NCBI GenBank assembly: GCA_021735285.1
Contig: JAIPHI010000037.1
Location: 1-17,677, forward strand
Source: Fidelibacterota bacterium
GTDB taxonomy: Bacteria; Fidelibacterota; UBA2242; JAFGTP01
DNA length: 17,677 bases
Direction of reading: 5' to 3'
The translations under genes and the position numbers were made by a program. Position 1 is the first letter of the stretch; each line of letters begins with the position of its first letter. This document shows positions 7,860 to 15,635 of this stretch, one piece after another. The notes under the pieces are model-generated. The model was not told the origin of the DNA. It searched no databases and worked only from the letters and a program-made list of their open reading frames with translations.

Positions 7860-9083
7860 CTACGATTCATAATTATTAAGAACCTCAAGAACATACTCAA
7901 TATCTTCTCTGGTGTGCGCTGCTGATATTTGAAATCGAATTTCTTCATCACCCTTTGGTACAACCGGAAAATTGAGTCCAGTGGCAAGAATGCCATTCTT
8001 TGTAAGATACTCAACCATTTTTCTAGTTTTCTGGGTATCTCTAACCATCAGAGGAACTACAGGGTGTTTGCCTTTGATAGTTTCAAAACCTGCTTCTTGT
8101 AAACCATTTTCGAAATATTCGGTCATCTCTCTTAAATGAGTAAGAATCCTGTCCCCTTCTTCGCTTTGTAGAATCTCGATGGCTTTTGTTGCCGCTTTAC
8201 ATTCACTGGCCGTTATAGGATTAGAATAAATGTAGGTAGGCGCAGATTCCCTTAAAAATCGTATCACATTCGAGGATGAGACTACATAGCCACCATTCAC
8301 GCCAAAAGCCTTTCCTAAAGTACCAATAAGAATATCAACTTTTGTATTTGTATATTCTTCAGTCCCTCGACCAGTTTTGCCAAAAGCACCAACACCATGC
8401 GAATCATCAACTATGCTAATAAGCCCCTCTTCAAATTCATCATAATATTTATTGCATATTTCTACAATCCTATCGAGAGGCGCATTATCTCCTCGCATAC
8501 TAAAAATTCCATCAGTTACAACCAGAGCCCGCTTTGCCTTTCCAATAGTGCTTTTAACCTTTTTTTCCAGATCGTCCATATTATTATGTTTATAAATCGC
8601 CTTGCCAGCCGGTTTACTTAAGCGCATTGCATTGATGATACAATTATGATTTAACTCATCGCTAATCAGATAAGTATCTTCATTAGTCAAGGGATAAATC
8701 ACCCCCAAACTGGTGATATAGGCCGAACTAAAGATCATGCCCTCTTCTCTATTATGGAATTTTGCTAATTTTTCTTCTAACTTAATATGCGGAGTATAAG
8801 TTCCACTAATAAACCTAACCGCACCGGGACCAACACCAAAATTTTTCGCACCTTCCTCTTCAGCTGCTAACATATCGTTTCTCAAAGACAATCCTAAATA
8901 AGAATTTGCATTCATCTTAATAAATTCTTGATCTCCATGTCCTTCTAGTAAATAACGAGGGCCTTTATTGTCCACGGGTTTGATTACTTTTTTAATCACT
9001 AATTCTTTTCCTTTGGCTCTACCACTTTCTTCTAGTTCTTCAACATGTTTTCTAAGAGCTGTATTTAATTTTTTCAAACCCAT
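7860..9083 (-). CDS. kbl: glycine C-acetyltransferase (2-amino-3-ketobutyrate CoA ligase)
   Basis: PLP-dependent alpha-oxoamine synthase of 407 residues. With the upstream dehydrogenase it completes threonine breakdown: 2-amino-3-oxobutyrate plus CoA gives glycine plus acetyl-CoA. The fold-type I landmarks are NANSYLGLS (58-66), GPGAVRFISGTYTPHIKLE (85-103, substrate/CoA region), VDDSHGVGAFGKTGRG (225-240, PLP-ring Asp and His229) and GTLGKAFGVNGGY (255-267, Schiff-base Lys258). The sequence alone cannot fully exclude BioF or a serine palmitoyltransferase-like role. The tdh gene 12 nt upstream and the family features favour Kbl. ATG 9083 has AAGGAG 5 nt upstream, and that SD lies just after the tdh stop, implying co-translation. 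It is probably the last gene of the leftward operon. Confidence 0.9.
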   Translation of the reverse strand: MGLKKLNTALRKHVEELEESGRAKGKELVIKKVIKPVDNKGPRYLLEGHGDQEFIKMNANSYLGLSLRNDMLAAEEEGAKNFGVGPGAVRFISGTYTPHIKLEEKLAKFHNREEGMIFSSAYITSLGVIYPLTNEDTYLISDELNHNCIINAMRLSKPAGKAIYKHNNMDDLEKKVKSTIGKAKRALVVTDGIFSMRGDNAPLDRIVEICNKYYDEFEEGLISIVDDSHGVGAFGKTGRGTEEYTNTKVDILIGTLGKAFGVNGGYVVSSSNVIRFLRESAPTYIYSNPITASECKAATKAIEILQSEEGDRILTHLREMTEYFENGLQEAGFETIKGKHPVVPLMVRDTQKTRKMVEYLTKNGILATGLNFPVVPKGDEEIRFQISAAHTREDIEYVLEVLNNYES

Positions 9084-9095
9084 ATTAACTCCTTA

Positions 9096-10043
9096 TTAAT
9101 AGTTTATCTCCAGCTTGTTTGATAATTTTTCTAACATATCCTCAGTCATAGTATCCAGATCGTATTTTGAATTCCAGCCCCACTCTTCCCTGGCTGCGGA
9201 ATCATCCAGAGAATTAGGCCAGGAATCAGCAATTTTTTGTCGTTTCCTATCTACTTGATATTCTATCTCAAAATCAGGAATAAATTTTCTGATTGAATCA
9301 GCGAAATCCTGAGGAGATACACTCATAGCGGTGATATTAAAAGCATTTCTATGGACCAATTCATCGGCCGGAACTTCCATAAGTTTAATAGCAGCCTCGA
9401 TAGCATCAGGCATATACATCATATCCAGGACTGTATCCTTTTCTAAAAAGCAGGTATATTTTTGCTTCTTCAAAGCCTCATAATATATTTCCACCGCATA
9501 ATCTGTGGTTCCTCCTCCCGGAAGTGTTTTATTAGAGATAATTCCCGGATAACGAACGCCTCTTGTATCTACTCCATATTTACAGTGATAATAATCACAT
9601 AATAATTCTCCAGCGACCTTGGTAACTCCATAGATAGAAGTTGGTCGCTGAATTGTATCCTGCGGTGTTTTATTTTTTGGTGTATTTGGACCAAAAGCGC
9701 CAATACTGCTAGGTGTAAATACAGAGCAGTTATATTTTCTAGCAATGTTAAGAATATTTCGTAGACCCTGCATATTTACTTGCCAGGCCAAATCAGGATC
9801 ACCTTCCGCAACAGCAGATAGAACAGCTGCTAAATGATAAATCACATTAATATCATTTGCTTTTACAATTTTCTCTACTTGCTTGTTTTTAAGAACATCG
9901 AGATTAATAAATTGGCAGGCAAAATCCGGTTTCCCATTTTTTTTATCAGTCGCGATTACATTGCTACTTCCATACCTATTAACCAAAGTATCTACGAGTT
10001 CAGAGCCTATTTGACCAAGCGCACCCGTTACTAATATTTTCAT
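9096..10043 (-). CDS. tdh: L-threonine 3-dehydrogenase, SDR/epimerase type
   Basis: NAD+-dependent dehydrogenase of 315 residues in the extended short-chain (UDP-galactose epimerase-like) family. It oxidises L-threonine to 2-amino-3-oxobutyrate, which Kbl then cleaves. The nucleotide-binding motif is TGALGQIGSE (6-15) and DV/LAAVLSA (49-50, 71-77) completes the Rossmann core. The catalytic set is Ser112/Ser113 in TPSSIGAFG plus Tyr138 and Lys142 in SIYGVTKVAGE. GVRYPGIIS and GGGTTDYAVEIYYEALK are strongly typical of the TDH subgroup of this family (the vertebrate and Flavobacterium type) rather than of sugar epimerases. It is unrelated to the zinc MDR-type Tdh of E. coli. Start ATG 10043 has GAGGGG about 5 nt upstream. 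Kbl follows after 12 nt; rsfS precedes by 89 nt on the same strand. Confidence 0.93.
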   Translation of the reverse strand: MKILVTGALGQIGSELVDTLVNRYGSSNVIATDKKNGKPDFACQFINLDVLKNKQVEKIVKANDINVIYHLAAVLSAVAEGDPDLAWQVNMQGLRNILNIARKYNCSVFTPSSIGAFGPNTPKNKTPQDTIQRPTSIYGVTKVAGELLCDYYHCKYGVDTRGVRYPGIISNKTLPGGGTTDYAVEIYYEALKKQKYTCFLEKDTVLDMMYMPDAIEAAIKLMEVPADELVHRNAFNITAMSVSPQDFADSIRKFIPDFEIEYQVDRKRQKIADSWPNSLDDSAAREEWGWNSKYDLDTMTEDMLEKLSNKLEINY

Positions 10044-10132
10044 ATACCCCTCTCTTAAGTTTATTAAAATAAAGTAGGTGCGATTAACTTATAATTTTAT
10101 TTACCTCTCCTTTTTAATTGAATAAATTATAA

Positions 10133-10528
10133 TTAATCCTCGGAATCAGTAACTTCTTCCACGGGCGCTTCCCGCCAGAGTTTTTCAATATTATAATAAT
10201 CTCTGGTATCCCTTTGAAAAACATGGACAACAAAATCAATATAATCTAATAAAACCCAATCTAAGTTTTCATAACCCTCTTTATGCCAGGGCTTTATGTC
10301 ACTACGCAAATCTTCTTGAATAGCATCTGCAATAGCTTTGACCTGAGCATCCACTTCGCCGGTACAGATTACAAAGTAATCCGTCATGGAGGTTAATTCT
10401 TTAAGATCAAGTATTATTACATCTTTTGCTTTTTTATTAATGGCTGATTGCGCTGCCTGTTTTGTCCAATTGTATATCTTTTGAGTTACTTCCTCATCCG
10501 TTGTTTTTGTTAAGACTTGTTCGCTAAT
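10133..10528 (-). CDS. rsfS: ribosomal silencing factor RsfS, apparent ATT start
   Basis: RsfS/Iojap family protein that binds uL14 on the 50S subunit and blocks subunit joining when nutrients are short. The core is KKAKDVIILDLKELTSMTDY, then FVICTGE, VKAIADAI, KPWHKEGYENLDWVLLDYIDFVVHVF and YYNIEKLW. The only ATG in frame (10387) lies inside that core and would delete the conserved KDVIILDL strand. Reading upstream, the frame is open to a TGA at 10546-10544 with no ATG, GTG, TTG or CTG. An ATT at 10528 lies 6 nt after GGGAG (10539-10535) and gives a normal-length 131-residue protein starting with Ser-Glu-Gln-Val after the initiator. The ATT lies just past the TAA of the preceding gene, so coupling is likely. 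Family assignment is firm; the start codon is an inference. Confidence 0.88.
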   Translation of the reverse strand: MSEQVLTKTTDEEVTQKIYNWTKQAAQSAINKKAKDVIILDLKELTSMTDYFVICTGEVDAQVKAIADAIQEDLRSDIKPWHKEGYENLDWVLLDYIDFVVHVFQRDTRDYYNIEKLWREAPVEEVTDSED

Positions 10529-10529
10529 T

Positions 10530-11027
10530 TTATTCTCCCGTTTTCATTATTTTTTCATTTATATTTAAAGTTGGATAATCTTTCCCTAATATTAAAGAAA
10601 AATCAGTATAAGGTGCATCTGTTTTGCTATTTTTTATCCTATCTTCTGACACTTGTAAAACATCTAAAAAAAGCTTATACTTTTTTTCATCATCAACCCT
10701 TCTAATTACTCTGGTAGAATCATAATCCATACTTTCTGCATTGCCAACATAAACTACATCAATTCCTTTCTGTCGTAGATAATTTGAATATTTATTGGCC
10801 AGGCCGGGAACTCCGCAACCATTAAGAACTTCTATCATTACCGTTTCATATTCATGCTTTACCATATCCGAACGATTCAGTTCAATTTTTTCATCATTAT
10901 TCATGATCCTATCACTGGTGGAGACCATGAAGCCAATTATTACAATTGCAATACAAAAAATGACTATATTAAATAGCCATTTCTGTATATCATTGCCACT
11001 ATTTTCTTGCCTATTCTTTTTATCCAA
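10530..11027 (-). CDS. LytR C-terminal-domain (LytR_C) membrane protein
   Basis: Single-pass membrane protein of 165 residues. A polar N-terminus is followed by a hydrophobic segment (about 17-35) and then an extracytoplasmic LytR_C domain (about 61-150) with VMIEVLNGCGVPGLANKYSN, LRQKGIDVVYVGNA, STRVIRR and FSLILGKDY. It has no LCP phosphotransferase domain, so it is a stand-alone LytR_C protein, not a full LytR-CpsA-Psr enzyme. Stand-alone forms are often found beside rsfS; their biochemical role is not established, but a cell-envelope role is assumed. The start is TTG 11027. In-frame codons upstream run into TAG after two codons, and the next ATG lies inside the membrane segment. The SD (AGAGAG) is modest. 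It ends 1 nt before the rsfS ATT. Confidence 0.82.
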   Translation of the reverse strand: MDKKNRQENSGNDIQKWLFNIVIFCIAIVIIGFMVSTSDRIMNNDEKIELNRSDMVKHEYETVMIEVLNGCGVPGLANKYSNYLRQKGIDVVYVGNAESMDYDSTRVIRRVDDEKKYKLFLDVLQVSEDRIKNSKTDAPYTDFSLILGKDYPTLNINEKIMKTGE

Positions 11028-11061
11028 ACTACTCTCTAAATTTATAAATATTCAAACTTTC

Positions 11062-11547
11062 TTAATACCGGTCATAATACCGATAGGGATTGTAAAAATA
11101 TCTGCTGGTATAAGGTCGTTTACTAAAACTTATTTGGAGCCGCATATTTTCAGTAGGTTTATACAAAACATCTGCGCCGTAAATCAAATTATTTGCCATA
11201 TTGTTATTGACTGTATTTCCCATCTGTAAAGGATTATGAACAAAACCTAATTTAGCATTTAATATTAAATTCTTAGAAAAAATATAGCTCATATTATTCA
11301 TATACATACCCATCGAACCACTGTTACTACCACCTATTCCCATCATCATGGAATAAGATTGATCCATAGAAAATCGATTGGGATCAAAGAGATTTAAGCC
11401 GGTTGTATTAGTTTGACCGGGCAGTTTAATTGCTTTTTCAAGTGTCGGATGCTCTTGAACTTGAGTCTTATATTGAGCAAAACATCCAATAGACATCAAA
11501 ATTGCCAGGGTTAAAATAACCAGTCCTCTTGTAACTTTTATATCCAT
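11062..11547 (-). CDS. small exported, probably outer-membrane-associated protein
   Basis: Protein of 161 residues with a signal peptide (about 1-24, ending MSIGCFA/Q). Cys22 in SIGC leaves a lipoprotein reading open. The mature part carries FDPNRFSMDQSYSMMMGIGG, then SGSMGMYMNNMSYIFSKNLI, alternating-hydrophobic strands (NLILNAKLGFVH, NLIYGADVLYKP, MRLQISFSK) and a Tyr-rich tail (FYNPYRYYDRY). This looks like a short beta-sheet or mini-barrel protein of the outer membrane, a type I associate with uncharacterised FCB-group proteins. No enzyme motif is seen. ATG 11547 follows an AGAGGAG SD. It is the first gene of the leftward run and is 34 nt from the LytR_C gene, so it probably shares its promoter. 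The function is unknown. Confidence 0.65.
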   Translation of the reverse strand: MDIKVTRGLVILTLAILMSIGCFAQYKTQVQEHPTLEKAIKLPGQTNTTGLNLFDPNRFSMDQSYSMMMGIGGSNSGSMGMYMNNMSYIFSKNLILNAKLGFVHNPLQMGNTVNNNMANNLIYGADVLYKPTENMRLQISFSKRPYTSRYFYNPYRYYDRY

Positions 11548-11984
11548 ATTTTACTCCTCTTATTCTCTATCATTTTAAGATTTTTTTAAGATTAAATCAA
11601 GGTATATTTCCAATCTTCACTCTTATTATTTTACAAAAATTTTTACTAATTGTTTCCTTAATAAAAATATAATTGAATAATCTTCTTCACTACTCTGATA
11701 TAATTCTTTATTGCCATTGGCTTCATTTTCTATCTTCAAACAGATTTTCTGATAATTCCCTATGAAGCAAAAAAAATAGTGCTAGCCCTATAAAAGATTT
11801 CTGATAAATATTTACGGGGGGCAAATATGGCAGCAAATTTAACTGATAATTGGATATAACCAATTAGAAAATTTTTAAAATAGGTTAATTTTATATATCA
11901 CTTTATTTAAATATTACGTAGATTAATATCAAGTGGGGTTAGTTTTTTGTCCATATATAAAATAATTTAAATGAAAGGATGATT
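11548..11984. other. 437-nt intergenic region with divergent promoters
   Basis: Very AT-rich gap between the leftward operon beginning at 11547 and the rightward secreted-protein gene at 11985; promoters for both must lie here. I see no tRNA, riboswitch or repeated unit. The only structure is a hairpin at 11847-11866 and a ten-codon reading frame at 11827-11859 just before it. I cannot name a convincing -35/-10 pair. Confidence 0.45.
11847..11866. promoter_or_regulatory. 7-bp hairpin or operator-like dyad
   Basis: TAATTGG (11847-11853) and CCAATTA (11860-11866) are exact reverse complements around an ATATAA loop. The dyad lies about 120 nt before the secreted-protein start. It overlaps the TAA of a short reading frame (ATG 11827) preceded by a run of six G. 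It could be an operator, a leader hairpin or chance in AT-rich DNA. Confidence 0.25.
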
Positions 11985-14384
11985 ATGAAAAGCAATTGCT
12001 ACGGATTCTTTATGGTTTGTTTATTTGTGTTGTTTTTATCCTCATCAGTTTTTGCTATCAGTACAGTGCATTCAGATTGGGTGTTAAATGTAAGTGAAGG
12101 CCAGGGCGCAACAACTCCTGGTTATACGGATAAAAATCCCAGAATGGTGGTGGAAGGAGAAAATGTCCATATGGTGTGGCTAGCTGATAGTTCCTATTCA
12201 AAAACTTTTATCTATTATAGGAGGTCAACTGATGGAGGTAACACCTGGGGAGCAAAAAAGGTTGTTTTCTCTAAGCCTTATAATGACATTAGATTTAACA
12301 ATACGGAGTGGCAGCTGGCAGTAGCCGGTGACAATGTCCACATTTTGGTGCCCGGGTATGGAAGGGGCGATAGCTGGTATGGTACTCTTCATCATATTCG
12401 ATCAACAAATGGCGGCCAAAGTTTTGAAGAACCTGTGGAAATCGTAACCGCCGGAGAAGCATACCATGTAACAGATATTTTTGTAGATTGTGAAGGGGAT
12501 AATTTATCCATCGGCTATAGAATCCAATACAATGCATCTGTTGATAATAGCTATTACATAAAGCGGAGTTCTAACAATGGTGATACTTTCCAAGATAAAG
12601 TTGTTTATTCAGCCGATTCCGGAAGTGACTGGGAGGTCTGGGATGTCCTGGTAGATGGAGAAAATATCTATGTCCTTTATTCTGAACAGTACTATATGTT
12701 TGGATTAAATAGACGGGAACTTTACTTGCGAGCATCCAATGATGGCGGTGATACATTTATCAAACACACTCTTTCCTTTCCAGCTTCTGGCGAAGATCAC
12801 ATGGCAATGAACCTGCAAGATGAGCATTATTTACATAAAATTGCCTCAGAAGGTGATGATGTATTTATTATTTTTTGTGCTCTTGATGAAAATGATGAGA
12901 AAAATTTATATTATTCTCATTCACCAGATAGGGGCCAGAGCTTTGACGACCCTGTCAATCTAACAAAAGACAAAATACCTGAAGGATACGAAATAATTCA
13001 GGCTCATGAAGCGATAAGTGTAAACGGCAACAATGTGAATATTGTTTTCAAATGCGACAACAATGCAATTTTTACTATCCATTCAGGAGATAAAGGTGTT
13101 TCCTTTGATGCTCCCAAAATTATTGCCGATAGAGATGCCTATGCAATAGGGAAAGGCACCTGGCCTTCAATCTCATCCGGCCCTTCGGAAGACAAATTTT
13201 ATGTTTTTTATACCTGGCCCAGTTTAGCAGTCTCCGATGATGGAGGTGAAAGTTTTTCCATTCCTACAATAATGGCACCCTACTTTAGTACCAATGGTCA
13301 GTTAGGACAAAATTTTAAATATCCAAATTTGCAGATAGATGACGATGGTAATGTGCATATGGCTTTTTGTGCCTACTTTAACTATGGTGACGATTACGAT
13401 ATTCATTACAGGAAATACAGTTTTGATCAAGAGGGCAGTAATAATACCAGCCAGGCTTTATCCCTTGATTATAATTATAGTGATAAAATTTGGGACAATA
13501 TGCAGATCATGCAAAGATCTTTTGATATGTCCGAAAGTTTTACCCTTGAAATTTTTGTCAAACCGGCTCCGGAAAGTCCGGCAAAAGCTAAATTTATTGC
13601 TAAGGATATGTCCTATGGATTCAATTTGAAACGGGATAATTCTTATCAACCATTCTTTGAGTATATAACAGCTGAAAATGGTAAGATTACCATCACCTCC
13701 GAAGAAATCATGGAAAATGATACCTGGACGCACCTTGCTGTTTCCTTTGATAATAATATTGCAACAGATAATTTAAAACTATATATGAATGGACAGCTTG
13801 TGGCTTCCGGCAATGTAAGTGGTAGCCTTGCTCAAAAAGATGGTTACCTGATCATCGGCAACACTCGTTATAATGACTACTTTTCAGGGTTAATGGATGA
13901 ATTGCGAATCTGGAACCGGGCTCTAACTTCCAGTGAAATTCAAGCAGGTCTGGAAGGTGAACTAGCTGGCACAGAAACGGGTCTTGAAGCCTATTTTAAT
14001 TTTGATGGTCATTGTAAGGATATGACAGGAAATGGTAATGATGGTGTATTTATGCACAAGGAGACTTTTGTGGACTCAGATTTTGCTATTGTAGATATAA
14101 AGCATAAAAATGGAAAAACGAGTGAATTTTCTTTGAAGCAAAATTATCCTAATCCCTTTAATCCGGAGACTAATATTCGATTTTCAATTCCAAATCGAAG
14201 TCATGTAAATATAGCTATCTACGATATTCAGGGTAAAAAGCTCGAAACCCTGGTAAACAATATCCACAATGCCGGAGAACATTCTATTAAATGGAATGCA
14301 ATACATTATAGCGCAGGTATTTATTTTTATAGGATTACCGCTCCTAATTTTACCAAAACAAAAAAATGTGTACTAATAAAATAA
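11985..14384 (+). CDS. secreted Asp-box beta-propeller/LamG protein with type IX-like sorting domain
   Basis: Exported protein of 799 residues. The signal peptide (about 1-24) ends SSSVFA/I. Residues about 30-480 hold seven Asp-box (BNR) motifs of the form S-x-D-x-G-x-T/S-F/W, at about 81, 140, 196, 251, 313, 367 and 417 (for example STDGGNTW, STNGGQSF, SDDGGESF). The 50-62-residue spacing indicates a six- or seven-bladed sialidase-like propeller. A LamG/concanavalin-like domain follows (about 490-700, TWTHLAVSFD, LKLYMNGQLVASG, GLMDELRIWNRALTSSEI, the common LamGL tail). The last about 85 residues are a sorting domain with FSLKQNYPNPFNPET, YDIQGKKLETLVN and SAGIYFYRI. I do not see the sialidase Arg triad, so binding of glycans or polysaccharide is more likely than sialidase activity. 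ATG 11985 is preferred to ATG 11979 because the AAGGA SD (11975-11979) overlaps the latter. A strong terminator follows. Confidence 0.88.
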   Translation: MKSNCYGFFMVCLFVLFLSSSVFAISTVHSDWVLNVSEGQGATTPGYTDKNPRMVVEGENVHMVWLADSSYSKTFIYYRRSTDGGNTWGAKKVVFSKPYNDIRFNNTEWQLAVAGDNVHILVPGYGRGDSWYGTLHHIRSTNGGQSFEEPVEIVTAGEAYHVTDIFVDCEGDNLSIGYRIQYNASVDNSYYIKRSSNNGDTFQDKVVYSADSGSDWEVWDVLVDGENIYVLYSEQYYMFGLNRRELYLRASNDGGDTFIKHTLSFPASGEDHMAMNLQDEHYLHKIASEGDDVFIIFCALDENDEKNLYYSHSPDRGQSFDDPVNLTKDKIPEGYEIIQAHEAISVNGNNVNIVFKCDNNAIFTIHSGDKGVSFDAPKIIADRDAYAIGKGTWPSISSGPSEDKFYVFYTWPSLAVSDDGGESFSIPTIMAPYFSTNGQLGQNFKYPNLQIDDDGNVHMAFCAYFNYGDDYDIHYRKYSFDQEGSNNTSQALSLDYNYSDKIWDNMQIMQRSFDMSESFTLEIFVKPAPESPAKAKFIAKDMSYGFNLKRDNSYQPFFEYITAENGKITITSEEIMENDTWTHLAVSFDNNIATDNLKLYMNGQLVASGNVSGSLAQKDGYLIIGNTRYNDYFSGLMDELRIWNRALTSSEIQAGLEGELAGTETGLEAYFNFDGHCKDMTGNGNDGVFMHKETFVDSDFAIVDIKHKNGKTSEFSLKQNYPNPFNPETNIRFSIPNRSHVNIAIYDIQGKKLETLVNNIHNAGEHSIKWNAIHYSAGIYFYRITAPNFTKTKKCVLIK

Positions 14385-14410
14385 TTTTTTAGAAAAATAT
14401 TGTAATTAGA

Positions 14411-14450
14411 ATACCGGGGAGTAGTAAATTTACTACTCCCCGGTATTTTT
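14411..14450 (+). terminator. strong intrinsic terminator (perfect 36-nt palindrome)
   Basis: ATACCGGGGAGTAGTAAA at 14411-14428 pairs exactly with its reverse complement at 14429-14446, giving up to an 18-bp GC-rich-based stem. TTTTT (14445-14450, partly in the stem) follows. It lies 27 nt after the secreted-protein stop. The AT centre would open into a small loop. Confidence 0.9.
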
Positions 14451-14738
14451 ACTAACATTTTGGAGTTAATAATGAACCAGATTTCAATAATTTTAGTAGA
14501 ACAGTTAAATATTTAGTAATTTTTAGTCAGGACTTGTTCTTACCCTCGGGGCTCTTAGATGATTGCTAACTTTTGTATCAAGATAAAAGTAGTTTGTTTT
14601 CAATGATATTCTATAAAGCTTAGCAATTAACAGCTCTGAAATAATAGATTTACTTGCCAGACTTTTCGGAGATTATTATTCTTATTGTAAAAAATTATTT
14701 ATATTTTAACAGTGTTCTAAATAAAATTATGGATACCT
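14451..14738. other. 288-nt leader/promoter region of the ABC importer
   Basis: The gap upstream of the binding-protein gene should hold its promoter. I looked for a TPP riboswitch, because NMT1-like importers are often thiamine-related, and did not find the conserved CTGAGA or ACCCTTGAACCTGATC boxes. An 8-bp inverted pair (ATTGCTAA near 14560, TTAGCAAT near 14622) is present with a loop of about 50 nt, probably chance. No other RNA structure is recognised. Confidence 0.35.
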
Positions 14739-15635
14739 ATGAAAAAAATATTACTTATTTGCATTACATTTAATTTACTTACATATGCGACAGAGAAAAC
14801 TAAAATCATGGCGCCAGCTACTCCTTCTTCGATTCCAGTTATAATTGCCGCCAGGAATAATGACTGGCAGGTTGATATTTTTCATAATCATTCTAAGGCC
14901 CATTCTCTGTTTTTAAATGGTAAAGTGGATATTTTGATCACCGGATTATCAGTTGGACAAAAGTTTTATGAGCAGAAAATACCTATAAAGATTATTAACA
15001 GCTATGTCAGTGGTCTATCCTATTTTGTATCTTTTCAGGATTCTGTAAATAACTTTAAAAGCCTCAAGGATAAAACTATTTATCTTCCTTTTAAAGGTTC
15101 TCCTCTGGAAGAAGTGACTAAATTTTTTATTGCTCAAGAAGAGCTAAGCTGGAATACGGATATTAAACCCCAATATGCCCCTTTCCCATCTACAGTTAAT
15201 CTATTATTAAATAATAAAATTAAACATGCGGTTTTACCTGAGCCCTTTGTATCCAGAGTAATTAACTCTAATCAAAATATAAAGATATCATTCTCTTACT
15301 ATAAAATGTGGAATAAATATACCAAACAGAATAATGGATATCCTCAAGTAGCAACATTTATTAAAGCAGATAAAAAACTAGATAAACAGCTCCTTACTAC
15401 TTTAAATAATGCTCTACGAAAAAGCATTGAATTCACTACAAACTATCCCGATAGTGCTCTCAAGATAGTTAAACCAAAATTCAAGTTTTCTAAAAATATC
15501 CTTCAGGACGCCCTTATTAGAACTCATTTTCAACTATTTGCAGGAGATACGCTTAAGGATGTGGTGAGGAATTATTACCAAATATTAGGAAAGCCCTTAG
15601 ATGAAACATATCAAGATTTTTTTCTCCACTATTAA
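14739..15635 (+). CDS. ABC transporter substrate-binding protein, NMT1/SsuA-like
   Basis: Periplasmic binding protein of 298 residues in the nitrate/sulfonate/taurine/pyrimidine-precursor (COG0715-type, periplasmic-binding fold II) family. The signal peptide (about 1-17) ends LLTYA/T. The first lobe has APATPSSIPVIIAARNN, FLNGKVDILITGLSVGQKFY and SGLSYFVSFQ; the hinge/second lobe has LKDKTIYLPFKGSPLEEVTKFF, LLLNNKIKHAVLPEPFVSRV and YPQVATFIKADKKL. DILITG and AVLPEPF correspond to the family's ligand-pocket strand positions. The ligand cannot be told from sequence. The SD is weak. The stop overlaps the permease gene by 35 nt, so the importer genes are translationally linked. No riboswitch is seen upstream. 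Confidence 0.85.
   Translation: MKKILLICITFNLLTYATEKTKIMAPATPSSIPVIIAARNNDWQVDIFHNHSKAHSLFLNGKVDILITGLSVGQKFYEQKIPIKIINSYVSGLSYFVSFQDSVNNFKSLKDKTIYLPFKGSPLEEVTKFFIAQEELSWNTDIKPQYAPFPSTVNLLLNNKIKHAVLPEPFVSRVINSNQNIKISFSYYKMWNKYTKQNNGYPQVATFIKADKKLDKQLLTTLNNALRKSIEFTTNYPDSALKIVKPKFKFSKNILQDALIRTHFQLFAGDTLKDVVRNYYQILGKPLDETYQDFFLHY

Noticed and set aside
10133..10387. 84-residue RsfS from ATG 10387 as a truncated gene
   Set aside because: The upstream in-frame sequence encodes the conserved N-terminal strand and helix, so the gene is intact but starts earlier.
14472..14516. 14-codon frame with a GGAG SD, starting MNQISIILVEQ, reminiscent of the first residues of SPOUT RNA methyltransferases
   Set aside because: It stops after 14 codons and no further methyltransferase-like sequence is seen in other frames, so it is not enough to call a pseudogene.
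14451..14738. TPP riboswitch before the NMT1-like importer
   Set aside because: The conserved CTGAGA and the ACCCTTGAACCTGATC-type boxes are absent on the plus strand.
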